A DNA stretch of 56,468 nucleotides from Dehalococcoidia bacterium (GTDB taxonomy: Bacteria; Chloroflexota; Dehalococcoidia; GIF9; AB-539-J10): contig JAGGVQ010000007.1 in the NCBI GenBank assembly GCA_021157895.1, positions 1 to 56,468 of the forward strand, written 5' to 3'. Shown in pieces: positions 29,388 to 41,630 of this stretch; the first letter of the stretch is position 1; each line of letters opens with the position of its first letter. The position numbers were made by a program, and so were the translations under genes. The notes under the pieces are model-generated. The model was not told the DNA's origin. It saw only the letters and a program-made list of their open reading frames with translations, and ran no database searches.

Positions 29388-31188
29388 TTTTATTCCTCCG
29401 ATTTCCTTCTCTGATGAAAATTTCCTGTAGTTGTTGGTCTGGAAGTATACCTTGCTCCTCCAACTTGGCTAATTCAGCAGCTATACCTTCTTTCTCGCGT
29501 GTTATGCTGAACATGAACTCTCTCTCTCTCTGAAAGCGTTTGGTTAGTCTCTCCTGTAAGCGCAGAATACAATCACTACATACAGCCTGTCTGTTACTGA
29601 AGTCTTTCTTGATGGCAGGGGGAAAGGATTTATGATATAGGTATTGTATGTGTTCTGCTAAGCCAGGGTCAAGTTTCTGGCTCAGGGTATTGATGTCGGG
29701 TGCACGTTGCCACGCGAGGAATAACTCGCGATTTTCAGTAGATTCGAAATGATCTGGTGATAATTCTTGAGCCATACTTCGCAAATCGGGATATTGTAGG
29801 AGCAGGGCCAAGCAATAGTCATCAAGCGGGCTGGCCAGATCAGGGCGCTGCGGATTAAAGCTTTCTCCAGCCATGGGATATGTCTGTCTTCTTCTATTCA
29901 CATGGAGATTCTTCAGGCTTGTTACCAGGGTTGCCTCGCTTACTTTCAGTATATTGGCTAGTTTTTGGATGTAATGAGCTTGATATATGGGGGCAGCAAT
30001 CTCGCTAAGAAGAGGAAGGAGCTTTTGAGCTGCTGTGGACTTATCTTTGGCTTTGTTGAGGTCGAGCTTACTCATTGTTACTTGGAAGGCGAAATCGAGA
30101 GATGGTAGTGCTTCTTGGACCAAATTTTGCCATGTAGATGGACTTTCTCCGATTACATCATCAGGGTCTTTGCCTTGAGGTAGAGATATGATCTTTAGTT
30201 CAGCATCGACGATACCTTTACCCAATGACTTTACCAGAGTTTCTATACCTCGAAGTGTTGCTTCCTCCCCGGCGGTGTCAGCATCAAGCGCCAGTGTGAT
30301 GTGCTTGGTTAATCGCTTGATAACTTCCACCTGTTTCTCAGTGAGGGATGTGCCCATTGAAGCAACCACATTGTTCCATCCATGCTGGTGGGCTTTGATA
30401 GTATCCATGTAGCCTTCCACGACAATAACCAGATTGTTTATCCGGATGGCATTCTTGGCCTTGTCGATGCCATAGGGAGTACTGCTTTTATCAAAAAGTG
30501 GTGTTTGGGGAGAGTTAATGTATTTGGGCTGTGAGTTGTCCAGGGCTCTGGCCCCGAATCCTGTGACTCTGCCTTGGATATCACATATGGGAAACATTAA
30601 CCGATTACGAAATCTGTCGTAGCTATTTCCCTCTTTCGAAATTATCAACCCAGCCTGCTTCATTTCCTCGTCCTTATATCCTTTGTTCTGGAGAAAAGTT
30701 TTCAGCACATCCCATCCGTTGGGGCTGTAACCTAGACGAAAGTCGCTTATAACCTCCGGGCTTATCTTTCTGGCGTTGAGATATTTTCTTGCGGCTTCCC
30801 CTGTAGCAGTACTTGTCAATATGTGGTGATAGTATTCGGCAGCGGCATCTGTTACATGGAATAACCGTTGTTGTGCTTCATTCTCAGCAACTCTTGTTGA
30901 CCCCTGAGAACTCAAAGATATGCCTGCCCTTTCAGCCAGTATGCGCAGGGATTGCCCAAATTCGACCCCCTCTTTTTTCATAATAAAGGAGAATACATCT
31001 CCTCCTGTGCCGCAAGCGCCAAAGCAATGCCATGTCTGCTGTTCTGGAAATACGAAGAACGAAGGATGCTTCTCGTTGTGGAAGGGGCACAGGGCCTTGA
31101 AGTTCTGTCCTGCTTTTTCCAGGTGGACACATTCGGAGATGACATCCACTATATCTATTTTGCGTTTTATATCTTCGGCCAGGCTCAA
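29368..31188 (-). CDS. dnaG: DNA primase
   Basis: Makes RNA primers for replication. It has a CHC2 zinc domain ([24 protein letters not shown]), a Toprim domain ([37 protein letters not shown]) and a C-terminal helicase-interacting region. Length 606 aa. Start is TTG, 26 nt downstream of a -10 box. Together with rpoD it forms the macromolecular synthesis operon; the rpsU gene of other bacteria is not there. Confidence 0.95.
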   Translation of the reverse strand: MSLAEDIKRKIDIVDVISECVHLEKAGQNFKALCPFHNEKHPSFFVFPEQQTWHCFGACGTGGDVFSFIMKKEGVEFGQSLRILAERAGISLSSQGSTRVAENEAQQRLFHVTDAAAEYYHHILTSTATGEAARKYLNARKISPEVISDFRLGYSPNGWDVLKTFLQNKGYKDEEMKQAGLIISKEGNSYDRFRNRLMFPICDIQGRVTGFGARALDNSQPKYINSPQTPLFDKSSTPYGIDKAKNAIRINNLVIVVEGYMDTIKAHQHGWNNVVASMGTSLTEKQVEVIKRLTKHITLALDADTAGEEATLRGIETLVKSLGKGIVDAELKIISLPQGKDPDDVIGESPSTWQNLVQEALPSLDFAFQVTMSKLDLNKAKDKSTAAQKLLPLLSEIAAPIYQAHYIQKLANILKVSEATLVTSLKNLHVNRRRQTYPMAGESFNPQRPDLASPLDDYCLALLLQYPDLRSMAQELSPDHFESTENRELFLAWQRAPDINTLSQKLDPGLAEHIQYLYHKSFPPAIKKDFSNRQAVCSDCILRLQERLTKRFQREREFMFSITREKEGIAAELAKLEEQGILPDQQLQEIFIREGNRRNKNDTSQK

Positions 31189-31577
31189 TTTATACCTATT
31201 TCCTCATCTGACCATAATGTGTATTATCCGGATTGGATACAATCGGGGGGAGGGTAAATCGAACCCCTTTTTCTATCCTGGCCGAGGTTCCAGTATATTG
31301 ATATGATTCATTTCAGCCAGATTGGCTCCTTTGTTACCAGCGAGCGGAATGTCCTGTTTGCTGAACTCACTAAACCAGGCGATATACTTTATAGTTGTTT
31401 ATGGAGTGTTTCTTTGTTAGGGATAGCAAAATTATACCATATGCAGGGTAACTCAACAAAATATTTTGTCGAATGCGGTATCTTGAAGACGGCGCTGGCT
31501 TAGGCTAAAATGGTTGACTTGAATTGGCTGATTGATTAGGATTAGCAGGACAATATGGTGTTTATCTGGGGGGTAGT
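31189..31577. promoter_or_regulatory. Divergent promoter region dnaG / DUF151
   Basis: A 389-bp gap. Minus strand: TTGTAT (31237-31242), 17 nt, CATTAT (31214-31219) for dnaG-rpoD. Plus strand: TTGACT (31514-31519), 17 nt, TAGGAT (31537-31542) for the DUF151 gene and perhaps the ATP synthase operon behind it. The 66-aa ORF at 31303 shows no family features and no ribosome site; I treat it as chance. Nothing else is recognisable. Confidence 0.45.
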
Positions 31578-32111
31578 ATGGTAGAGATGACAATTGAGAG
31601 TATCCGCGTCAGCCTGATGAATTATCAGCGGGTGGTCATATTGAAAGAGAAAGATAATAATCGCTACCTGCCTATTTGGATTGGACCCAATGAAGCAGAT
31701 GCCATTGCAGTGAAGCTGCAGAATGTTGAGCTCAACCGTCCCCTGACGCATGATTTGTTACAATCAGTGATTACTACGCTGGGAGCTTCAGTCAACTTTG
31801 TTGTGGTGAGTGCGCTGCAGAACGATACTTTCTATGGCAAGCTTGATTTAAACGTTGGTGATGAAGAAGTAGAGATTGATTCGCGTCCCAGCGATGCGCT
31901 GGCTTTGGCTGTCAGGATGGGGGTGCCCATATACGCGGAAGAGGCAGTGCTGGCTAAAGCAGGCATCACGCTTGAAGAGGAGGCGCGCCAGCCTGGTTCT
32001 GAAGGTAAGGCAAAGGACAAGCTTGATGATAAGGAACTGAAAGGCCTATCTGCCTACGAAGATTTTGTCAACACTCTGGACCTAGAGGATTTCAAGAAGC
32101 GTAAGTCGTAG
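31578..32111 (+). CDS. Bifunctional nuclease family protein (DUF151)
   Basis: A 177-aa protein of the BFN/DUF151 family. The core MTIESIRVSLMNYQRVVILKEKDNNRYLPIWIGPNEADAIA and the EVEIDSRPSDALALAVRMGVPIYAEEAVLAKAGI segment are diagnostic. Some relatives have been reported to have nuclease activity; the bacterial role is not settled. An extra charged tail of about 40 residues follows. Its Shine-Dalgarno sequence is GGGGGG, and the ATP synthase operon starts 22 nt later. Confidence 0.88.
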   Translation: MVEMTIESIRVSLMNYQRVVILKEKDNNRYLPIWIGPNEADAIAVKLQNVELNRPLTHDLLQSVITTLGASVNFVVVSALQNDTFYGKLDLNVGDEEVEIDSRPSDALALAVRMGVPIYAEEAVLAKAGITLEEEARQPGSEGKAKDKLDDKELKGLSAYEDFVNTLDLEDFKKRKS

Positions 32112-32133
32112 TGATTTATGAGAAGGAGTTGTG

Positions 32134-32429
32134 ATGAAAACATGGCCGGCATCTATGCAATTGCTCACTGTTGGATTTTATGTTGCCCTGAGCCTTCTGA
32201 TACCAACAGGGATAGGGTTTTGGCTTGATCATAGAGCATCTCATGGTTTTCCGTGGCTTACGCTCGTTGGATTGGGACTGGGGACTATCATTATGGCTTA
32301 TGGGGTATATCGTATGATGGTGCCATTTTTACGACAGACTAAAGAAGAGGGAAGGGAAGATCAGCTTTATGGGCCGGTGAAGAAAATAGCTAAGATGACC
32401 TTCCGGGAAAAGAAACAAGAGCATAAATA

Positions 32430-32430
<1 letters not shown>
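32134..32430 (+). CDS. atpI: ATP synthase assembly protein AtpI/AtpZ type
   Basis: A 98-aa membrane protein with two helices (LLTVGFYVALSLLIPTGIGFWLD and PWLTLVGLGLGTIIMAYGVYRMM), the AtpI/AtpZ pattern of c-ring assembly or Mg2+/Ca2+ transport helpers. AAGGAG lies 5 nt before ATG 32134; the GTG three bases earlier is less likely. First gene of the atp operon; its stop codon shares a base with the start of atpB. Confidence 0.85.
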
Positions 32431-33631
<1,201 letters not shown>

Positions 33632-33656
33632 TTTATATCCTGGAGTTAGTGAATTT

Positions 33657-34154
33657 ATGGGTTTAGGCTTAGATTTAGCAACCTTTGTAGGGCAACTTGT
33701 CAGCTTTCTCATATTGCTGGGGTTACTTACCTTTGTTGGCTATAAGCCGATCAGGAAGATGCTGGATCAGAGATCGGAAAAGATAAGGGAAAGCATGGAG
33801 CAAGCTGAGGCCACCAGACAGGAATATGAGAACGCTAAAGTAGCAGTCCAGGAGCAGATTAAGAAGGGTCGTGAGGAAGGACAAGCTATAATTGCTCAGG
33901 CGACGCAGACGGGAAACAGACTCAAGGAAGAGGCAAGGGAGGAGGCGAGGAAGGAAGCGCAGGTTATTGTGGAGCGGGCCCGGGTAGAATTACAGCATGA
34001 GCGGGACCAGATAGTTGATGATTTGCGCCGTGAGTTTGTGGATACTGCCATCTTGGCTGCGGGCAAAGTGATCAGTGAAACGCTGGATAAGAAGAAGCAT
34101 AGAGAGCTAATTGAAGAAGTGTTACAAGAGAGCGCTACTTTGAGGGGTAAATAG
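33657..34154 (+). CDS. atpF: ATP synthase Fo subunit b
   Basis: Peripheral stalk: one N-terminal membrane helix (ATFVGQLVSFLILLGLLTFVGYKPI) followed by a long charged helix (about 35-150) rich in Glu, Arg and Ala. Length 165 aa is normal. A start at ATG 33657, with GGAGTTAG upstream, fits. There is no second b or b' gene. Confidence 0.93.
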   Translation: MGLGLDLATFVGQLVSFLILLGLLTFVGYKPIRKMLDQRSEKIRESMEQAEATRQEYENAKVAVQEQIKKGREEGQAIIAQATQTGNRLKEEAREEARKEAQVIVERARVELQHERDQIVDDLRREFVDTAILAAGKVISETLDKKKHRELIEEVLQESATLRGK

Positions 34155-34164
34155 GAGCTAACTG

Positions 34165-34701
34165 ATGCCACGAGGAGTTTCGGGCAGGAGATATGCTCAG
34201 GCTGCCTTTGATCTGGCTATGGAGAAAAATGAGCTGGACAGCTGGCAGAAGAGCCTGATGAAAGCTGCCGATCTCAGTAAGGATGAGAAGCTTATGGAAT
34301 TGCTGGAGAATCCCAAGATTCCCTTTGAATTTAAGCAGGGGATATTGAAAAAACAACTGAAGGGGATAAATCCTCTTGCGTTAAATTTAGTGGGACTTCT
34401 TATGGCCAGGGGGGGATTGAAAAGCGTTGGGGATATTTCCAGGGAATACGATAATTTATTAGATGCTCATCGTGGTGTTAGACATGCTGCTGTGATTACT
34501 GCTATCGCGTTGGATAGTGGTGCCAAAAAGGAGATGGCAGCTAGCATCGAGAAGGTTCTTGGAGGGGAGGTGGTTATTGATGCGCAGGTGGACCCGGCGA
34601 TAATTGGGGGAGTTCGTGCCAAGGTGGGGGATATGCTCATCGATGGTAGTGTAAGCAGCAGGTTGGAGTCTTTGAGGAATAGTCTGGCTGAAAGTAAATA
34701 G
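34165..34701 (+). CDS. atpH: ATP synthase F1 subunit delta
   Basis: Connects the peripheral stalk to the top of F1. N-terminal six-helix domain ([27 protein letters not shown]) and C-terminal domain with [39 protein letters not shown], the family hallmark. 178 aa; AGGAG before ATG; 10 nt after atpF. Confidence 0.94.
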   Translation: MPRGVSGRRYAQAAFDLAMEKNELDSWQKSLMKAADLSKDEKLMELLENPKIPFEFKQGILKKQLKGINPLALNLVGLLMARGGLKSVGDISREYDNLLDAHRGVRHAAVITAIALDSGAKKEMAASIEKVLGGEVVIDAQVDPAIIGGVRAKVGDMLIDGSVSSRLESLRNSLAESK

Positions 34702-34718
34702 ATAGATTAGGGGGGCAA

Positions 34719-36230
34719 ATGGCAACTAGAGGACAAGATATAGTTTCGGTGCTTAAGGAAGAGATTGAACATTTTGGTGTTACCGTTGCTGTAGCCAATG
34801 TCGGCACAGTGGTAGAGGTGGGTGATGGCATCGCTCACATTCATGGGCTCAGTAGCGCTAAATACAATGAAATGCTGGAGTTTCCTCATGATATCATGGG
34901 AGTGGCCCTGAACCTGGAGGAAGATAATGTCGGTGCGGTTATCATGGGAGACTGTACCCGCATTAAGGAGGGGGATGAGGTCCGGGCGACCGGCAGAGTT
35001 ATTGAAGTTCCCGTGGGAGATGCTCTTATTGGTCGTGTGGTTGACCCCCTGGGGCGTCCTCTTGATGACAAAGGGCCTATCAAGACGGAGAAAACGCGAC
35101 CGATAGAGAGGGTGGCTCCTGGTGTTGTGGAGCGTGCTCCGGTGAATGTGCCGGTACACACAGGAATTAAGGCTGTTGATAGCATGGTTCCTATTGGCAG
35201 GGGTCAACGCGAGCTCATTATTGGAGATCGCTTCACTGGCAAGTCGGCCATCACCATTGATAGCATAATTGCCCAAAAGGGAGGAGACCTTATCTGTATA
35301 TATGTTGCCGTTGGGCAGAAGACATCCAAGGTGGCGCAGGTGGTGGCCACATTGGAGAAAAATGGTGCTATGGAACATACCATTGTTGTTGTTGCTGGCG
35401 CTTCAGATCCGGCCCCCTTGCAGTATATTGCGCCTTATTCTGGTTGTGCCATGGGCGAGGAATTTATGGAGCAGGGCAAGGATGCCTTGATTGTCTATGA
35501 TGACCTGTATAAACATGCCTGGGCTTACCGTCAACTCTCCCTGTTATTACGCCGCCCCCCGGGCAGAGAAGCTTATCCCGGAGATGTGTTCTATCTCCAC
35601 AGTCGTTTACTGGAGAGAGCCGCAAAATTGTCTCCTGAACGAGGAGGGGGTTCGCTCACTGCTTTGCCTATCATTGAGACTCAGGCAGGAGATATGTCGG
35701 CCTATATTCCCACGAATGTAATTTCCATCACTGATGGACAGATTTATCTTGAGCCTGATTTATTTAATGCTGGCATCCGACCGGCAATCAATGTCGGTTT
35801 ATCGGTATCTCGTGTAGGAGGTTCAGCGCAGCGCAAGGCTACCAGGCAGGTAGCGGGGACCCTGAGGCTGGAGTTGGCCCAGTTCCGTGAACTCCAGGCC
35901 TTTGCTCAGTTTGGTGCTGCTGACCTGGATAAGGCTACCAGAGGACAACTGGAGCGGGGTAGACGTATCACTGAAGTATTGAAGCAGCCGCAGTATTCCC
36001 CTATGTCATTGGGGCAGGAAGTTATGATTCTTTATGCCGTGACCAATGGATACCTCGATGATGTGCCCGTAGACAAGATTGTTGCCTGTGAGCAGAATTT
36101 CCATGAGTTTATGAAAAGCAGTCATCCTGATATTGAACAAAGGATCAACGCTGAGCATGAGATGAAATCTGAGGTCGAGGAAGCTCTGAAGGGGTCACTC
36201 GAAGAATTTAAACAGACCGCTAATTATTAG
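34719..36230 (+). CDS. atpA: ATP synthase F1 subunit alpha
   Basis: Non-catalytic nucleotide-binding subunit, 503 aa. N-terminal beta barrel, P-loop [10 protein letters not shown] (usually GDRQTGKTA), the [44 protein letters not shown] block, and [11 protein letters not shown]. The C-terminal helical domain is complete. The 223-aa minus-strand ORF across it is a shadow. Confidence 0.97.
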   Translation: MATRGQDIVSVLKEEIEHFGVTVAVANVGTVVEVGDGIAHIHGLSSAKYNEMLEFPHDIMGVALNLEEDNVGAVIMGDCTRIKEGDEVRATGRVIEVPVGDALIGRVVDPLGRPLDDKGPIKTEKTRPIERVAPGVVERAPVNVPVHTGIKAVDSMVPIGRGQRELIIGDRFTGKSAITIDSIIAQKGGDLICIYVAVGQKTSKVAQVVATLEKNGAMEHTIVVVAGASDPAPLQYIAPYSGCAMGEEFMEQGKDALIVYDDLYKHAWAYRQLSLLLRRPPGREAYPGDVFYLHSRLLERAAKLSPERGGGSLTALPIIETQAGDMSAYIPTNVISITDGQIYLEPDLFNAGIRPAINVGLSVSRVGGSAQRKATRQVAGTLRLELAQFRELQAFAQFGAADLDKATRGQLERGRRITEVLKQPQYSPMSLGQEVMILYAVTNGYLDDVPVDKIVACEQNFHEFMKSSHPDIEQRINAEHEMKSEVEEALKGSLEEFKQTANY

Positions 36231-36232
36231 AT

Positions 36233-37096
36233 ATGGCTAGTATTCAAGTTCTTCGTCGACGGATACGCAGTATCCAGGGGACTCAGAAGATATGTCGTGC
36301 AATGGAGATGATTGCTACCTCCAAGATGCGTCGTACCCAGGATAAAGCAATAGAGGGAAGACCTTACTCTGAGAAGATCAGCCAGGTGATTGCTGATCTT
36401 GCTGCACGTCCTCAGGCTGGCGAAGATCTAACGCCTTTATTGCAGAAGAGGGAAGCAGGTAGAATCGGCATAGTTTATTTCACCACTGATCGAGGTCTGT
36501 GCGGTGGTTTAAACGCCAATCTAAATCGGATGATGGCCAGGTTCATCCTGGAGCAGAGTGTGCCAATCAGCGTGGTAACTGTGGGGCGCAAGGGGCGAGC
36601 ATTCATGCTGCGGAGTGGGCAGAATATTCGTGCTGAGTTTTCTGGCATTAGTGATCGTCCGACCTTGTTAGAAACCTTACCCATATCACGTGTGGTTATA
36701 GAGGACTATGTGAAGGGCGAAGTGGATGTGGTGTACATGGTTTATCCTCGTTTTGTCACTACCATGGAGCAATGTCCGTCGATGGACATATTACTTCCTG
36801 TTGAGGTAGCACAGGCGTCATCATCTTCCTCGGTGGAGTATATCTATGAGCCCGGACCCGCTGCTGTCTTGAATGAGTTGCTGCCGAGGTATGTCGAGAT
36901 GAAAATATATCATACCATGCTGGAGCTTATTGCCAGTGAGCAATCGGCGAGAATGGTAGCCATGCGCAATGCCAGTGATAATGCCCAGGATGTAACTGAG
37001 GACTTAACCCTGATGTTGAATAAAGTGCGGCAGGAGATTATTACCAAGGAGATATGTGATATCAGCGGTGGGGCGGAAGCCTTAGCTGGCACTTAG
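36233..37096 (+). CDS. atpG: ATP synthase F1 subunit gamma
   Basis: Central rotor shaft, 287 aa. The N-terminal helix IRSIQGTQKICRAMEMIATSKMRR and C-terminal helix SEQSARMVAMRNASDNAQDVTEDLTLMLNKVRQEIITKEICDISGGAEAL are both canonical; the Rossmann-like middle contains TTDRGLCGGLNANL. It starts 2 nt after the atpA stop codon. Confidence 0.96.
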   Translation: MASIQVLRRRIRSIQGTQKICRAMEMIATSKMRRTQDKAIEGRPYSEKISQVIADLAARPQAGEDLTPLLQKREAGRIGIVYFTTDRGLCGGLNANLNRMMARFILEQSVPISVVTVGRKGRAFMLRSGQNIRAEFSGISDRPTLLETLPISRVVIEDYVKGEVDVVYMVYPRFVTTMEQCPSMDILLPVEVAQASSSSSVEYIYEPGPAAVLNELLPRYVEMKIYHTMLELIASEQSARMVAMRNASDNAQDVTEDLTLMLNKVRQEIITKEICDISGGAEALAGT

Positions 37097-37114
37097 AAGG
37101 AGGTCATTAATTAG

Positions 37115-38508
<1,394 letters not shown>

Positions 38509-38509
<1 letters not shown>

Positions 38510-38940
38510 TGGCTACTATAAAGCTGGAAATAGTTACTGCGGAGAAGGTTATTTACTCCGACGATGTCAGTGAGGTAGTTGTCTGGGGAATTGAAGGGCA
38601 GATGGGCATTCTTCCCCATCATGCTCCGTTGGCAACGATACTCCGACCGGGAGATTTGCTCATCAAGAAGGATAATGAGGAGGAGTATTTCTTCGCCAGT
38701 GGAGGCTTTCTCGAGGTGACTGCTGATAAAATAATTATACTGGCTGATGCCTGTGAACGTGCTGAGGAGATAGATATCGCTCGTGCAGAAGAAGCCAAAC
38801 GTCGTGCAGAAGCTACCCTTAGGGAACAGCCATCCAGTGTTGATATGGCAGCTACCGAAGCTGCTCTACGCCGATCTTTAGTCAGGTTAAAAGTAGCGGA
38901 AAAAAGGCGCACCAGACGTACTAGCCGTAGCAACACATAA
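38509..38940 (+). CDS. atpC: ATP synthase F1 subunit epsilon
   Basis: Regulatory rotor subunit, 143 aa, starting at GTG that overlaps the atpD stop codon by 1 nt. N-terminal beta sandwich (IEGQMGILPHHAPLATILRPGDLLI; FFASGGFLEVTADKIIILAD) and two C-terminal helices (AEEAKRRAEATLREQ...). The end is basic (EKRRTRRTSRSNT). Confidence 0.94.
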
Positions 38941-38975
38941 CTTTCCCACGTGAGGGGGGTATGTTGTTTCCGCGC

Positions 38976-39203
38976 TTAGATTATCTCTAACTTTACCTGG
39001 GTTTCTGCTCTGGCAGCTTTGACACGAAGTAAAGTACGCATTGCCTCAGCCACACGACCCTGTTTACCAATGACCCGACCCTTGTCGTCAGGGGCTACCT
39101 CGAGCTTAAGTATCAATCCCCTGTCGTCGGTCTCCTCAGTGAGGCTGACCTTGTCTGGCTCGGCCACAATGGATTTAACGATGTATTCTATGAGTTCCTT
39201 CAT
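38976..39203 (-). CDS. khpA: KH-domain RNA-binding protein KhpA
   Basis: A 75-aa single KH domain with the GxxG loop in GRVIGKQGRVAEAMRTLLR, equal in length to KhpA (YlqC), which pairs with KhpB in RNA regulation. It follows rpsP by 22 nt, the usual order, with AAGGAG before its ATG. Confidence 0.93.
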   Translation of the reverse strand: MKELIEYIVKSIVAEPDKVSLTEETDDRGLILKLEVAPDDKGRVIGKQGRVAEAMRTLLRVKAARAETQVKLEII

Positions 39204-39225
39204 TTCTTCTCCTTGCTGGTTGAAT

Positions 39226-39498
39226 TTAGCTTAAGGCTCTCTTCTTCTGCTCAAATTTCTCCAGGATGCCCAGTTGACCCAGCAGGCTGCGAACAGTGTC
39301 TGTGGCTTGAGCTCCTTGGGTAAGCCAGTTCAGAGCCTTTTCCTCATTGATGTCAACATGGGCGGGATTGGCCAGGGGATCATAGTGACCAATGACCTCA
39401 ATAAACCTGCCATCCCGCGGTGAGCGGCTGTCAGCTACAACTATCCGGTAAGAGGGCTTGTGAATAGCTCCTACTCTGCGCAATCTAATCTTAACCAA
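39226..39498 (-). CDS. rpsP: 30S ribosomal protein S16
   Basis: 90 aa: [44 protein letters not shown] is the family signature. The start is TTG. The promoter is so close that only 0-2 nt of leader remain before this TTG; an ATG 8 nt upstream is out of frame. First gene of the rpsP-khpA pair. Confidence 0.94.
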   Translation of the reverse strand: MVKIRLRRVGAIHKPSYRIVVADSRSPRDGRFIEVIGHYDPLANPAHVDINEEKALNWLTQGAQATDTVRSLLGQLGILEKFEQKKRALS

Positions 39499-39506
39499 GG
39501 TGGCAT

Positions 39507-39535
39507 ATTATCTCTTAACTGCATGCACTTGTCAA
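39507..39535 (-). promoter_or_regulatory. Promoter of rpsP-khpA
   Basis: On the minus strand, consensus TTGACA (39530-39535), 17 nt, GATAAT (39507-39512), which ends 8 nt before the TTG start of rpsP. The -35 box overlaps the stop codon of the transposase remnant (CAT TGA CA), so the old element now borders or supplies the promoter. Confidence 0.6.
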
Positions 39536-39675
39536 TGGCTTGTGGTGGTTAACCACAGAGGCGACACTGGGCTACGGATTTTAGCAAGTTCTTTTTCAAT
39601 GTGCTCTATGGGAGCAAGGTAGCCAAGAGATTAGCGCGGACGGTTGGAGTTATTCTCAATAAGCCAGTTTCTATC
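39532..39675 (-). pseudogene. Transposase C-terminal remnant (IS3/IS481-like)
   Basis: Too short and broken for the ORF track. The minus strand reads RNWLIENNSNRPR, an in-frame TAA, then SLGYLAPIEHIEKELAKIRSPVSPLWLTTTSH and TGA. This is the end of an rve-type transposase, where families have RPHxSLGYxxPxE; the stop falls exactly at the x or H position of that motif. Everything upstream (catalytic DDE core) is missing. It begins directly after the stop codon of the histidine kinase, in the same frame. No terminal inverted repeat could be identified. Confidence 0.75.
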
Positions 39676-40803
39676 CTATGGAGTGTCCCTAGGCACCCGC
39701 ACGATCAAAGATGTCCCTCTTCCTGGTGTTGATTTCATTTCAATAGTGCCGTTCGCTAGCAGGGCTCGCTGTTTCATTCCAGCTAAACCAAGCTTCCCCA
39801 TACTAGTAAAGTCTCCTTGCTCAGGCAACTTAAACCCTTTGCCGTTGTCATTAACAGCTAAAACAATCTCATCATCTCCAAATTCTAGTGTAATCCAAGC
39901 ATGTGATGCTTCTGCATGTCTTCTGGTATTAGTTAATGCCTCTTGGGCAATGCGGAATAATAAGAGTTCTATCTCAGTGGGCAATCCTCTTTCACTACCT
40001 ATCATCTTAACCTGGATATCAAGTCCGTATTTTTGGGTTAGGTCTTCCGCCATCCACTCCAGTGTTGCTAATAAGCCGAGTTGGTCTAGTATGGGGGGTC
40101 TTAAGTCCTGAACACAGCGCCGCAAGTCTTCTAATGCCCCAATCGCCTGGCTGTGCAGCTTCTCTAAAGATTGTATAAGGGGCTCGCCAGATAACTTCTC
40201 TTCTTCAGTTGAAGTGAGAAAATCTAGGCCCTGCGTGAGAAGGAGCAGGGATTGAGCAAGCTCGTCATGCAATTCCCGGGCAATGCGCGCTCTTTCCTCC
40301 TCCTGCGCTTTGGTAATCTGCTGGACATAAAGACGAGATCTGTTCTCCATATGTCTCCGTTCAGTCACATCCTGTAAGGTCTCTATGGCTCCTATTATTT
40401 CTCCATCGTTATTCTTAACAGGGCTTGCCATAAAATGAAGCCATCTGCCGTTCTCTCCAAGCTGCGGGAAGAAATCTTCGGCTTCGTAGGCACCATCAAT
40501 CAAGGAAGATTTCTTGCCTTTATCCTGGTAGTATTGTTCTATTTCAGCAATAGAGGTTTTGTCTACTATTAAATCAGCCAGAGTTGGCCTCTTCTCAGTG
40601 TAGAATGCCACCCATTGCCTATCTGTCCCGACCACTTTTTCCCTTTTTGCGCCGGAGAGAGATTCGAGCGCTATATTCCAGTGAACGATTTTGTGCTGCT
40701 CATTGATGGTAAATGTCGGAATTGGGGAGCCATCAATGATTTTGCAGGTTATTTCTGACTCTGCTCCCTTTTGCTCAGTAAGTTTGATTTTTGATTCTGT
40801 CAA
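39676..40803 (-). CDS. PAS-domain histidine kinase, NarX/DegS (HisKA_3) type
   Basis: No membrane helix, so a cytosolic sensor. PAS domain (about 15-145: PIPTFTINEQHKIVHWNIALESLSG, then PAC-like GEIIGAIETLQDVTERR), the HisKA_3 phosphoacceptor helix ARIARELHDELAQSL, and an HATPase domain (EALTNTRRHAEASHAWITL; VNDNGKGF; GLAGMKQRA). I start it at TTG 40803 (375 aa), because AGGAGG lies 6 nt upstream; the ORF-track TTG at 40833 has none. It overlaps the regulator gene by 29 nt. Confidence 0.88.
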   Translation of the reverse strand: MTESKIKLTEQKGAESEITCKIIDGSPIPTFTINEQHKIVHWNIALESLSGAKREKVVGTDRQWVAFYTEKRPTLADLIVDKTSIAEIEQYYQDKGKKSSLIDGAYEAEDFFPQLGENGRWLHFMASPVKNNDGEIIGAIETLQDVTERRHMENRSRLYVQQITKAQEEERARIARELHDELAQSLLLLTQGLDFLTSTEEEKLSGEPLIQSLEKLHSQAIGALEDLRRCVQDLRPPILDQLGLLATLEWMAEDLTQKYGLDIQVKMIGSERGLPTEIELLLFRIAQEALTNTRRHAEASHAWITLEFGDDEIVLAVNDNGKGFKLPEQGDFTSMGKLGLAGMKQRALLANGTIEMKSTPGRGTSLIVRVPRDTP

Positions 40804-41479
40804 CCTCTCCCTCCTCTTGGGGGATATCGTCAAGAGTAATATATCCTTCCCTAAATGCTTTAACTACCATCTCAGTACGGCATCTACAATTCATTTTGGT
40901 AAAGATGTTAGTCAAGTGAGCTTTTACGGTGCGCAAGCTGAGAAACAGATTGGTGGCAATTTCGTTGTTGTTCATCCCTCTAGCCGCTAGCCTCAGAATT
41001 TCAATTTCCTTAGTGGTTAGCTGCACATCAACCTGCTTTCCACCGGTCTCCTTTCCAGTTGCATGTTGCAAAAGCCGGCGGGTTACCGCCGGGTCAAGCA
41101 CAGCCTCACCGGAATAGGTAGCACGGATAGCCCTGGCAATCTCGCTGCTGCGTGCGCTCTTCAGTAAATAGCCACAGGCGCCGGCCTCCAGAAGGCCAAT
41201 AACGTAGTGGATATCGTTATAGGCAGTCAATACCAGTACTGCTGTAGGCGGGCTTGCCTGCTTAATTAATTTTGTAGCCTCAATGCCATTAAGCTTGGGC
41301 ATGACAATATCCATTAAGACTAAATCGGGCTTTAGCTCACTGCCTAACCTGGCCGCCTCCTCACCATCACCAGCCTCTCCGACTACTTCAAAGTCCTTTT
41401 CTCTCTCAAGCAGTTTACGCATGCCTTCCCTTAGCACGGCATGGTCATCGGCAATTAGAATACTTATCTTCGTCTTAAT
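40775..41479 (-). CDS. NarL/LuxR-family response regulator (ATT start)
   Basis: A receiver domain plus LuxR-type helix-turn-helix. The ORF track begins at GTG 41437, which cuts off the first beta strand and the acidic pocket. Reading on in the same frame gives IKTKISILIADDHAVLREGM, restoring the two conserved Asp residues. The phospho-acceptor is in DLVLMDIVMPKLNG, with Thr in VLTAYND and Lys in YLLKSA. The DNA-binding part is LTTKEIEILRLAARGMNNNEIATNLFLSLRTVKAHLTNIFTKM. No ATG, GTG or TTG exists upstream before an in-frame TGA, so the start is probably ATT 41479, behind AAGGAAGG. Pairs with the overlapping PAS kinase. Confidence 0.85.
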   Translation of the reverse strand: MKTKISILIADDHAVLREGMRKLLEREKDFEVVGEAGDGEEAARLGSELKPDLVLMDIVMPKLNGIEATKLIKQASPPTAVLVLTAYNDIHYVIGLLEAGACGYLLKSARSSEIARAIRATYSGEAVLDPAVTRRLLQHATGKETGGKQVDVQLTTKEIEILRLAARGMNNNEIATNLFLSLRTVKAHLTNIFTKMNCRCRTEMVVKAFREGYITLDDIPQEEGEVDRIKNQTY

Positions 41480-41549
41480 ATGGCCTTCCTTACGTTTGAT
41501 TACTCAGCTAATTCTAAACTATCCGGCGGATAATATCGACAAGATAGTG

Positions 41550-41608
41550 GACTTTAGGGCGCATGGAATTACGACTTTAGGGCGCATGGAATTACGACTT
41601 TGGGACGC
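41550..41608 (+). repeat. 23-bp tandem repeats upstream of the small-gene/atpE2 unit
   Basis: GACTTTAGGGCGCATGGAATT plus AC occurs at 41550-41572 and again, identical, at 41573-41595, followed by a partial copy GACTTTGGGACGC (41596-41608). The array lies between the divergent response regulator gene and the small gene at 41646. It ends where a -35 box would be expected for the TACTAT at 41631, and no good -35 is present. Binding sites for the regulator encoded next door are a natural guess. Confidence 0.85.
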
Positions 41609-41630
41609 TGTATGGGGTCGTGTCGGCAAG

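Noticed and set aside
31303-31503. 66-aa ORF in the dnaG/DUF151 gap
   Set aside because: No Shine-Dalgarno sequence, no -10 box close by, composition like non-coding DNA.
34707-35378. 223-aa ORF antisense to atpA
   Set aside because: Shadow of the alpha-subunit gene.
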